A DNA stretch of 12,517 bases, from contig JAWOIO010000138.1 in the NCBI GenBank assembly GCA_046484625.1, forward strand, positions 1 through 12,517, given 5' to 3'. The stretch's first letter is position 1, and each line of letters starts with the position of its first letter. The notes under the pieces were generated by a model. That model ran no database searches. It saw nothing but the letters and a program-made list of their open reading frames with translations, and was not told the origin of the DNA. The stretch is from DASUAO01 sp046484625. GTDB lineage: Bacteria; Actinomycetota; Acidimicrobiia; IMCC26256; PALSA-555. Positions 5,818-12,125 of the stretch are shown here, piece by piece. A program made the translations under genes and the position numbers.

Positions 5818-7005
5818 GTGACGGGCTCGAGTTCGACGACGCGCTGGATCGACACCGATGCCGAGCTCGCGCAGGTCGTCAGCGAGGTGGCCGACCAGCC
5901 GCGCTACGGGCTCGACACCGAGTTCGTGGCCGAGCGCACCTACTGGCCGCGCCTCTGCCTCGTGCAGCTCGCGTGGCCCGGCCACATCGCGCTGATCGAT
6001 CCCCTCGCCTGCGACGTCCGGGCGCTCACCCGCCTGCTCGAGTCGCCGGCCACGATGATCACCCACGCGGGGAGTGCCGACCTCCCGATCATCGAGCGGG
6101 CGTGCGGGGCGCGGCCACAGCATCTCTTCGACACCCAGCTGGCGGCGGGGTTCATCGGCATCGGACAGCCGTCGCTCGTCTCGCTCATCCAGGCGATCCT
6201 CGGCGCGAGCATCGACAAGGGCGACCAGCTCACCGACTGGGCCCGCCGACCGCTGCCGGACTCTGCGCAGCGCTACGCGGCCTCGGACGTCGTCCACCTG
6301 CTCGATCTTGCCGACGCGATCTCCGAGCGACTGCAGGCCCTCGGTCGCGAGGTGTGGGCCACCGCGGAGTGCGAGGTGCTCCTGGCGAGCGCATCGCGCG
6401 ACCCCGATCCCGACGTCGCGTGGTGGCGGGTGAAGGGGGCGCGCTCACTGCGTGGCGACCGCGCCGGGGTCGCCCAGGCCGTCGCCGGGTGGCGCGAGCG
6501 GCGCGCCCAGGAACAGGACCTGCCGCCGCGCTTCGTGCTCTCGGACCTCACCCTGGCCGCGCTCGTGCAGCGTCCCCCCAAGTCGGCCGAGGACCTGTCG
6601 CGGCTCCGCGGGGTGGGCAACCTCAACAAGCAGGTGGTCCGTTCGATCCTCGACGCGGTGGAAGCCGGGCGTGCGCTGTCGCGTGACCAGATCCGGTTCC
6701 CGCCCAAGCACAGCGACACCTCGGCGCTCGACGCGGCCGTCGGCCTGCTGACCGGATGGGCGGCCCAGGTCGCGTCGGGCGAGCAGATCGACCCGCGCCT
6801 GCTCGCGACCCGCGAGGACGTACGCGCGCTCGTGAACGGCCGGGACGGTCGCCTCGACGACGGATGGCGGGCCGAGATGCTCGGACGCGACCTGCACGCG
6901 CTGGTCGAGGGCCAGGCGGTCCTGCGGCTCGTCGACGGCGGGAAGCGGCTCCGCTTCGAGCGCTCGCCCGACCTGGGAGCGCCCGATCAGGGAGTGCAGG
7001 GCTAG
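5818..7005 (+). CDS. rnd: Ribonuclease D-type 3'-5' exonuclease with HRDC domain
   Basis: This 395-residue protein carries a DEDDy exonuclease domain (about residues 8-178) that trims RNA 3' ends, such as tRNA precursors. The metal-binding acidic residues appear as D33 and E35 in LDTEF, D88 in HAGSADLP, and D157 with Y153 in YAASDVVHL. KGDQLTDWARRPL (134-146) is also typical of the family. An HRDC nucleic-acid-binding domain follows (about 212-285, with LRGVGNLNK), then a C-terminal stretch that may be a second, weaker HRDC-like region, as in E. coli RNase D (about 375 aa). The start is GTG 5818, with no Shine-Dalgarno and a -10-like TAGGGT 6 bases upstream, suggesting a leaderless mRNA. A hairpin separates it from the dehydrogenase. 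Its TAG stop shares a CTAG palindrome with the converging gene at 7002. Confidence 0.93.
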   Translation: MTGSSSTTRWIDTDAELAQVVSEVADQPRYGLDTEFVAERTYWPRLCLVQLAWPGHIALIDPLACDVRALTRLLESPATMITHAGSADLPIIERACGARPQHLFDTQLAAGFIGIGQPSLVSLIQAILGASIDKGDQLTDWARRPLPDSAQRYAASDVVHLLDLADAISERLQALGREVWATAECEVLLASASRDPDPDVAWWRVKGARSLRGDRAGVAQAVAGWRERRAQEQDLPPRFVLSDLTLAALVQRPPKSAEDLSRLRGVGNLNKQVVRSILDAVEAGRALSRDQIRFPPKHSDTSALDAAVGLLTGWAAQVASGEQIDPRLLATREDVRALVNGRDGRLDDGWRAEMLGRDLHALVEGQAVLRLVDGGKRLRFERSPDLGAPDQGVQG

Positions 7006-7409
7006 GAGACCGCGCCGTTCGCGTCGGTCGTGCGCGCGTCGGCGAGGCGGCGGGCGAGCACGAGGCCGACTGCGCCGGTAGCGAGGGCGCCGATGCCTGC
7101 GAGTCGGGCCCGCACGGGCAGGCGCCGGGTGACGAGGAGTGCGAACCCGTCGAGGAGGTCGACCGCCGCGCCCATGCCCACCCACTCCGCGTCCTGGGTC
7201 TGCTCCTTCAGCGTCGTCACCGCGCCCACACCGAGTGCGAGGTCACGCGCGCCTGCCATCCGAGACAGCGCGCGCGTCCCCGGCGAGGACTCACCCGGCG
7301 CGGCGCGGGCCACGACCCCGGGGAGCACGCTCGCGACGAGACCGAGCACCACCCGGCCACGGGCGATCATCAATGCGAGGGTTCGGGTGTCGAGTTCCAT
7401 GGACGTCAT
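7002..7409 (-). CDS. Small predicted membrane protein (DUF4267-like)
   Basis: This hypothetical protein has 135 residues from ATG 7409. It has three likely membrane segments: about 12-36 (ARGRVVLGLVASVLPGVVA), about 76-94 and about 101-121. A polar loop (37-60) carries GARDLALGVGAV, a pattern that recalls the DUF4267 group of small actinobacterial membrane proteins; that match is from memory and weak. An alternative ATG lies three codons in (7400). The open frame extends to 7499, but the extra residues are Arg/Pro-rich and lack a good start signal. No clear Shine-Dalgarno is seen; a TACCTT box on this strand at 7472-7467 could be a -10. It converges on RNase D and diverges from the cupin gene. 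No function can be assigned. Confidence 0.65.
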   Translation of the reverse strand: MTSMELDTRTLALMIARGRVVLGLVASVLPGVVARAAPGESSPGTRALSRMAGARDLALGVGAVTTLKEQTQDAEWVGMGAAVDLLDGFALLVTRRLPVRARLAGIGALATGAVGLVLARRLADARTTDANGAVS

Positions 7410-7522
7410 GCTGGCATGTCGTGGGTCCGGAGCGCCGAACCGGACGCGACCGGCCCCGCTTCTGGCAAGGTAGGGGAGCCGATCGAGACCTCGGCCCACG
7501 ATCCGTCCCAGGAGGTCCAGTC

Positions 7523-7981
7523 ATGACCGCGATCCACGAAGCGCCGACCGCCGTGCACGTCGGCGCCGACGAGCTGCCGTTCGTCGACATCGGCCCGCTC
7601 GCCCAGCTGAAGGTGCTCCAGGTCAACGAGCGCGAGGGCCTCTGGATCATCGAGAACATCTTCCAGGCCGGCTTCGAGGTGCAGACCCATCGCCACACCG
7701 GGCCCGTGTGGGGCTACACGGTGTCGGGCGCCTGGAAGTACAAGGAGTACGAGTACGTGAACCGGGCAGGATCCTTCCTCTACGAGCCCGCCGGGTCGGT
7801 GCACACGCTCCAGTGCGTCGAGGACGACACCCACGTCTGGTTCCACATGTACGGGGCGAACCTCAACCTCGACGCCGAGGGCAACGTCGAGAGCGTGACC
7901 GACGGCGCCCAGGCCCTCGCCGGCTACTACATGCTCTGCGAGGCCGCGGGGCTCCCGCGCCCGAACGTGCTGCTCGGCTGA
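7523..7981 (+). CDS. Cupin, 2,4'-dihydroxyacetophenone dioxygenase family
   Basis: This 152-residue single-domain cupin begins at ATG 7523 with a strong AGGAGG Shine-Dalgarno at 7510-7515, the best in the window. The metal site is visible as H56 and H58 in THRHTGPVWGYTVSG, an acidic residue in WKYKEYEY (E75 or E77) and H94 in EPAGSVHTL. The H-x-H to H spacing of 36 residues matches what I recall for 2,4'-dihydroxyacetophenone dioxygenase, an iron enzyme that cleaves an aliphatic C-C bond next to an aromatic ketone. Members of this family in non-degraders are mostly uncharacterised, so an oxygenase role is inferred and the substrate unknown. It stands alone, divergent from the membrane protein at 7409. 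The open frame extends upstream to 7139 but has no support there. Confidence 0.85.
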   Translation: MTAIHEAPTAVHVGADELPFVDIGPLAQLKVLQVNEREGLWIIENIFQAGFEVQTHRHTGPVWGYTVSGAWKYKEYEYVNRAGSFLYEPAGSVHTLQCVEDDTHVWFHMYGANLNLDAEGNVESVTDGAQALAGYYMLCEAAGLPRPNVLLG

Positions 7982-8075
7982 TCAGGCTCATCCGCGCCGC
8001 TTCCGGCACCAGGTCGCCGGGGGGATCATCGCGCGCACAGGTCGCGCTCAGGTGCCCGTGCGAGACTCGGGAGCC

Positions 8076-8816
8076 ATGAGCGCGCTCGAGCCCACTCGTC
8101 GTCGTTGGATCATCCCGGGGATCGCGATCGTGCTGGTCGCGGCGCTCGGATTCGGCGTCTGGTACTTCGTGTTCCGCGACGACGCCCCGCCTGCGGTGGA
8201 TCTCGAGGGTGCCACCCAGTCGGTCACCACGGATCCCGGGCGTTCGTCGGGCGCTGAGTCCGCGGTCGACGGCACGTGGTCGGTCGACACGTCGGTCGGC
8301 GACCTGGCCGCCGGGACCGCGTCGTTCGTCGGGTACCGGGTCCAGGAGGAGCTCGCCGGCATCGGCGCGAAGACCGCGGTGGGCCGCACTCCCGAGGTCG
8401 AGGGCTCGCTGACGATCGACGGGACGACGGTCACCGAGGTCTCGATCGTGGCCGACCTCACCGCGCTCGCCAGCGACAGCGATCGCCGGGACGGGGCGAT
8501 GCAGAGCCAGGCCATCGAGACCGCCCGGTTCCCCGACGCCACGTTCGAGCTGACGGAGCCCATCGAGCTGGAATCGGTCCCGGCCGAAGGCGAGCCGATC
8601 ACGGCCGAGGCCGTCGGGACGCTCACGATCCACGGTGTCACCCGACCGGTGACGATCGACCTGCAGGCCCAGCTCACCGAGGGCGTCATCGTCGTGACCG
8701 GGCAGCTCCCGATCGTGTTCGCCGACTACGACATCGACACGCCGACCTCGTTCGCCGTCCTCTCGATCGAGGACAACGGGGTCATGGAGCTGCAGCTGTT
8801 CTTCGCTCGGGCCTGA
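8076..8816 (+). CDS. Membrane-anchored YceI-like domain protein
   Basis: This 246-residue protein starts at ATG 8076. Arg-rich residues 8-10 precede one hydrophobic span (about 11-33, WIIPGIAIVLVAALGFGVWY), so it is probably anchored with its C-terminal part outside. A low-complexity linker (35-64) leads to a YceI-type lipocalin-like beta barrel (about 66-246). Diagnostic pieces are GTWSVDTS, FVGYRVQEELAGIGAKTAVGRT, SLTIDG, RRDGAMQSQAIETARFPDATFEL, GTLTIHGVTRPVTIDL and the closing VLSIEDNGVMELQLFF. YceI proteins bind long isoprenoid or other amphiphilic ligands; the ligand here is unknown. An in-frame GTG-region start 8 codons upstream (8052) is less likely because it adds only a polar tail. 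A weak GAGACT box 8 bases upstream could mean a leaderless start. Confidence 0.88.
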   Translation: MSALEPTRRRWIIPGIAIVLVAALGFGVWYFVFRDDAPPAVDLEGATQSVTTDPGRSSGAESAVDGTWSVDTSVGDLAAGTASFVGYRVQEELAGIGAKTAVGRTPEVEGSLTIDGTTVTEVSIVADLTALASDSDRRDGAMQSQAIETARFPDATFELTEPIELESVPAEGEPITAEAVGTLTIHGVTRPVTIDLQAQLTEGVIVVTGQLPIVFADYDIDTPTSFAVLSIEDNGVMELQLFFARA

Positions 8817-8832
8817 GCGCCGCGCGGCACGC

Positions 8833-8838
8833 TAACGT
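8833..8838 (+). promoter_or_regulatory. Candidate -10 box of the OB-fold/thiolase operon
   Basis: TAACGT fits TANNNT in the 81-bp gap before the operon. RNA would start near 8845, giving a leader of about 53 bases that contains a hairpin: GCACCG (8860-8865), 7-base loop, CGGTGC (8873-8878). No recognisable -35 is found 17 bases upstream. Confidence 0.35.
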
Positions 8839-8897
8839 CCCCGAACGAGACGGGATCGGGCACCGGTCGGGACGGTGCGCCGTCGACGAGGAGCTGC

Positions 8898-9368
8898 GTG
8901 GCGGCACGAGAAGCACACGACGACACCGGTGACGCGGCGGTCCTGCGGGCTCCGCTGACGCTCGAGTACCCGTTCGCCCGCTCGACCGGTCCGGTCGTCG
9001 GTGCGTTCCTCACCGCGCTGCGGGAGGGCTTCATCGTCGGAATCCGCCGGGCCGACGGCACCGTGCTCGTCCCGCCGGTCGAGTACGACCCCGCAACGGC
9101 AGAGCCGCTCACCGAGATCGTCGAGGTCGCCGACACCGGGGTCGTCACCACATGGTGTTGGAACGGCCCGCCCCGACCGCAGCAGCCGATCGAGGGCACG
9201 TTCGCGTGGGCGCTCATCCAGCTCGACGGTGCCGACACGCCGATGCTCCACGCGGTGCGCGCTGCGGACCCGTCCGAGTTGTCGACCGGGATGCGGGTGC
9301 GGGCGCAGTGGCGCGTGACGCGCGAGGGCAAGATCTCCGACATCGAGTGCTTCGTGGCGGCGTCGTGA
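8898..9368 (+). CDS. OB-fold (DUF35-type) protein without zinc ribbon
   Basis: This 156-residue protein starts at GTG 8898, with GAGGAG 5 bases upstream. The N-terminal helix (PFARSTGPVVGAFLTALREG, about 25-44) and the block GIRRADGTVLVPPVEYDP (48-65) sit where DUF35 proteins carry a CxxC zinc ribbon and PPR motif, but no cysteine is present there. The C-terminal OB-fold runs from about 70 to 154 (EIVEVADTGVVTTW, then HAVRAAD, then GMRVRAQW). DUF35 proteins partner thiolase-fold enzymes acting on CoA esters, as ChsH2 does with the aldolase Ltp2. This one is the first gene of a coupled set: its stop overlaps the next start as GTGA. It probably acts as a structural or substrate-binding partner of one of the thiolase-like proteins downstream. 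Confidence 0.85.
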   Translation: MAAREAHDDTGDAAVLRAPLTLEYPFARSTGPVVGAFLTALREGFIVGIRRADGTVLVPPVEYDPATAEPLTEIVEVADTGVVTTWCWNGPPRPQQPIEGTFAWALIQLDGADTPMLHAVRAADPSELSTGMRVRAQWRVTREGKISDIECFVAAS

Positions 9369-9925
9369 GCGCACCGGACCCGTTCGAAGTCACCGCGCCG
9401 CCCGTGGTGCTCCCGCCCCGACTGGTTGGCGTCGAGCCCGTCGAGCGCGTCGACACCCCGCTCCGCATGGACTACCTCGCCTCGTCGGGCCGGCACATGG
9501 GTGCCTACCTGCGTGCGATGAAGCAGAAGCGGATCCTGGGTGAGCGCTGCCCGACGACCGGCCAGGTGTTCGTCCCGCCGCGGGGCGCGACCCCCACGTC
9601 GGGGCTGCCCACCACCGAGCTCGTCGAGCTGGCCGACCGCGGGTACGTGGAGTCGTTCTGTGTGACCCGGGTGCCGATCCCGGGACGCGACGACCTCGAG
9701 CTCCCGTACATCAGCGCCTGGATCGTGCTCGACGGCGCGAACGTCGGGTTCATCGGACTGGTCACGGGCATCGCTCCCGAGGAGGTGCGCCTCGGCCTGC
9801 GGGTCGAGGCGGTCTGGCGACCCGACGCGGAGCTCACCGAGTCGGCGAACAACATCAGCTCGTGGATCCCGACCGGTGAACCCGACCAGACGATCGAGTC
9901 CTACGAGATCGTGGGGACGCCTTGA
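9365..9925 (+). CDS. OB-fold (DUF35-type) protein with degenerate zinc ribbon
   Basis: This 186-residue protein starts at GTG 9365, overlapping the previous stop as GTGA. After about 32 proline-rich residues comes the DUF35 N-terminal helix (DYLASSGRHMGAYLRAMKQKRILG, from residue 36), then GERCPTTGQVFVPPRGATP (59-77), then the OB-fold (about 85-155, with VELADRGYVESFCV, GFIGLV and GLRVEAVW). The ribbon keeps one cysteine (C62); positions where family members often carry others are Thr (66, 76), so zinc binding is doubtful. A polar tail (NISSWIPTGEPDQ) ends the protein and resembles the tails of DUF35 partners of SCPx thiolases. Its sequence differs clearly from the upstream paralogue, so the two probably serve the two different thiolase-like proteins or form a heteromer. 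Confidence 0.87.
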   Translation: MSAPDPFEVTAPPVVLPPRLVGVEPVERVDTPLRMDYLASSGRHMGAYLRAMKQKRILGERCPTTGQVFVPPRGATPTSGLPTTELVELADRGYVESFCVTRVPIPGRDDLELPYISAWIVLDGANVGFIGLVTGIAPEEVRLGLRVEAVWRPDAELTESANNISSWIPTGEPDQTIESYEIVGTP

Positions 9926-10974
9926 TCGACGTCGCGATCGTCGGCTACTCCGTACGTCAGGCGCGCGAGCTCGCCGACAACGAGCTCGAGCTCATGGCGC
10001 CGCTGTTCGAGACGGTGCGCGCCGAGACCGGGCTCGGACCCGACAGGATCGACTTCACCTGCTCCGGCTCGTCCGACTTCCTCGCCGGCGCCGCTTTCTC
10101 GTTCGTCATGTCGGTGGACGCGACGCGCCCCGTCCCTCCGATCGTCGAGTCCCACGTGGAGATGGACGGTGCGTGGGCGCTCTACGAGGCGTGGGTGAAG
10201 CTCCAGCTCGGCGAGGCGAAGACCGCGCTCGTATACGGGTACGGGAAATCCTCGCCCGGGTCGCTGCGCGACGTGCTCGCGACCCAGCTCGACCCCTACG
10301 TGGTGGCGCCGCTCTGGCCCGACGCCATCGGGCTCGCGGGGCTCCAGGCGCGGGCGATGCTCGATGCCGGCGACGTCACCGAGCAGGCGATGGCGGAGAT
10401 CGCCGCGCGGTCGCTCACCGACGCGGAGTCGAACCCGCACGCCGTCCGATCGGGAGCCCGCGACGCCGAGGCGCTGCTGGCGGAGCCGTTCGTCCACGAT
10501 CCCCTGCGCTCGCACGACATCCCCGAGCGGGCCGACGGTGGCGCCGCGGTGATCCTCGCGACCGCGGAGGTCGCGCGCGACGTGTGCTCCCGACCGGCAT
10601 GGATCCGCGGGATCGACCACCGGATGGACGTGCACCACTTCGGAGCCCGCGACCTGCGCCGGGCTGCCTCGGCCGAGATCGCCGCGCACGCCGTCGGCGC
10701 GTCCTCCGACCGACTCGACGTCGCGGAGCTCGACGCACCGTTCACCCACCAGGAGCACCTGCTCACCCGGGCGATGGGCCTCGACCCCGACCGCACGCGG
10801 ATCAGCCCGTCGGGCGGGTCGCTCAATGGCCACGTGATGATGGCGTCGGGACTCGTGCGCATCGGCGAGGCCGCTGCTCGCATCCACCGTGGCGAGGCGG
10901 ACCGCACCCTCGGGCACGCGACGAGCGGGCCGTGGCTCCAGCAGAACCTCGCCTGCGTGCTGGAGGGGGAGTGA
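9922..10974 (+). CDS. Thiolase-fold protein (SCPx/lipid-transfer type), catalytic Cys absent
   Basis: This 350-residue protein uses a TTG start at 9922 that overlaps the previous stop as TTGA; IDVAIVGYSVRQ is a normal thiolase opening. Where true thiolases have the nucleophile in VCASG, this has V79-E-M-D-G83, so Cys is replaced by Glu80. The histidine motif is kept (GGSLNGH, H304). The C-terminal active-site loop reads GHATSGPWLQQN (331-342), with no Cys; relatives I remember have GPCLQQN, so Trp338 looks unusual. The family includes non-thiolytic aldolase/lyase subunits such as Ltp2, and a CoA-ester substrate is likely. It lies between the DUF35 pair and a second thiolase-like gene, with 4-base or shorter overlaps on both sides. 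It is probably one subunit of a hetero-oligomer. It is not likely to be a functional acetyl-CoA acyltransferase. Confidence 0.85.
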   Translation: MIDVAIVGYSVRQARELADNELELMAPLFETVRAETGLGPDRIDFTCSGSSDFLAGAAFSFVMSVDATRPVPPIVESHVEMDGAWALYEAWVKLQLGEAKTALVYGYGKSSPGSLRDVLATQLDPYVVAPLWPDAIGLAGLQARAMLDAGDVTEQAMAEIAARSLTDAESNPHAVRSGARDAEALLAEPFVHDPLRSHDIPERADGGAAVILATAEVARDVCSRPAWIRGIDHRMDVHHFGARDLRRAASAEIAAHAVGASSDRLDVAELDAPFTHQEHLLTRAMGLDPDRTRISPSGGSLNGHVMMASGLVRIGEAAARIHRGEADRTLGHATSGPWLQQNLACVLEGE

Positions 10975-12125
10975 TGGCCAGGCAACGCTGCGCCGTCATC
11001 GGGGTCGGGCAGACCAAGTACGAGTCGGCCCGCAAGGACGTCTCGATCGCCGGGCTCGTGCGTGAGGCTGCGTTGCGCGCGCTCGCCGACGCCGGCCTTG
11101 GCTGGGACGACATCGACGCGGTGGTGCTCGGCAAGGCGCCTGACTTCTTCGAGGGCGTGATGATGCCCGAGCTGATCCTCGGCGAGGCGCTCGGCGCCGT
11201 CGGCAAGCCGATGCTGCGCGTCCACACGGCGGGGTCTGTGGGCGGCTCGACTGCGATCGTCGCGACGTCGCTGATCGAGTCAGGGGTGCACCGACGCGTC
11301 CTGGCGCTGGGGTTCGAGAAGCAGAGCGACTCGAACGCGATGTGGGCACTGTCGCTGCCGTCGCCGTTCCAGACCTCGATCAACGCGGGGGCAGGCGGGT
11401 ACTTCGCGCCCATCATCCGCCGGTACATGGCGATGAGCGGCGCCCCCGAGCTCACCGGCTGCCAGGTCGTGTTCAAGGACCGACAGCACGCGTTGAAGAA
11501 CCCGTACGCGCACCTCCAACAGCACGACCTCACCTTCGACTCGATCGTGGACGCACCGATGCTGTGGGACCCGATCCGCTACTCCGAGACGTGCCCGTCG
11601 TCAGACGGGGCGTGCGCGGTCGTGCTCGCCGACGAGGACGCGGCGAAGGCGGCCCCCAACCCGGTGGCGTGGGTCGACGCGACGGCGATGCGCAGTGAGG
11701 CGAACAACTTCGGCGGGCGCAACATGGTGAACCCCGCGGCATCGAGGATGTGCGCCGAGGAGCTGTACCGGAAGGCCGGGGTCACGAACCCGCGCACCGA
11801 CATCGACATGGCCGAGATCTACGTGCCGTTCAGCTGGTACGAGCCGATGTGGCTCGAGAGCCTGGGCTTCGCCGACAAGGGTGAGGGCTGGCGTCTCGTC
11901 GAGGACGGCACGACCAAGCTCGGCGGGAGGATGCCGGTGAACGCGTCGGGCGGCGTGCTCTCGTCGAACCCGATCGGCGCGTCCGGCATGGTGCGCTTCG
12001 CCGAGGCCGCGCTCCAGGTGCGGGGCATGGCCGGCGACCACCAGGTCGACGGCGCCCGGCGGGCCCTCGGCCACGCCTACGGCGGCGGCGCCCAGTACTT
12101 CGCCATGTGGATCGTGAGCGCGTGA
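10972..12125 (+). other. TGATG junction marking translational coupling
   Basis: The stop of the first thiolase-like gene (TGA 10972-10974) shares its last base with the ATG (10974-10976) of the second, with GGAGGGGG just upstream. The second gene then ends at 12125, where its TGA overlaps a GTG at 12122. The span is given to show that both ends of the second gene are coupled; the gene itself is listed separately. Confidence 0.6.
10974..12125 (+). CDS. Thiolase-fold protein (SCPx/Ltp2-like), probable acyl-CoA lyase subunit
   Basis: This 383-residue protein starts at ATG 10974 with GGAGGGGG upstream. The fold is clear: CAVIGVGQTKYESARKD (6-22) and EAALRALADAGLGWDDIDAVV (31-51). None of the three thiolase catalytic residues is kept: the Cys site reads RVHTAGSVGG (His84), the His site reads GGVLSSNPIGASG (Asn332), and the second Cys site reads GHAYGGGAQ (Tyr369). 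A tyrosine at this last place is what I recall for the steroid side-chain retro-aldolase Ltp2, where it is catalytic. The sequence is therefore more consistent with C-C bond cleavage or formation by an aldol route than with Claisen chemistry. Databases often label such proteins acetyl-CoA acetyltransferase, which I think is misleading. The DUF35 partners upstream fit the ChsH2-Ltp2 model. Confidence 0.87.
   Translation: MARQRCAVIGVGQTKYESARKDVSIAGLVREAALRALADAGLGWDDIDAVVLGKAPDFFEGVMMPELILGEALGAVGKPMLRVHTAGSVGGSTAIVATSLIESGVHRRVLALGFEKQSDSNAMWALSLPSPFQTSINAGAGGYFAPIIRRYMAMSGAPELTGCQVVFKDRQHALKNPYAHLQQHDLTFDSIVDAPMLWDPIRYSETCPSSDGACAVVLADEDAAKAAPNPVAWVDATAMRSEANNFGGRNMVNPAASRMCAEELYRKAGVTNPRTDIDMAEIYVPFSWYEPMWLESLGFADKGEGWRLVEDGTTKLGGRMPVNASGGVLSSNPIGASGMVRFAEAALQVRGMAGDHQVDGARRALGHAYGGGAQYFAMWIVSA

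Noticed and set aside
7139..7522. N-terminal extension of the cupin protein
   Set aside because: Low-complexity Arg/Pro sequence opposite the minus-strand membrane protein; the AGGAGG before ATG 7523 fixes the start.
9876..10973. 366-codon extension of the second thiolase-like protein (frame open from 9876)
   Set aside because: The extension is an Arg-rich out-of-frame reading of the first thiolase-like gene; the real start is the TGATG at 10974.
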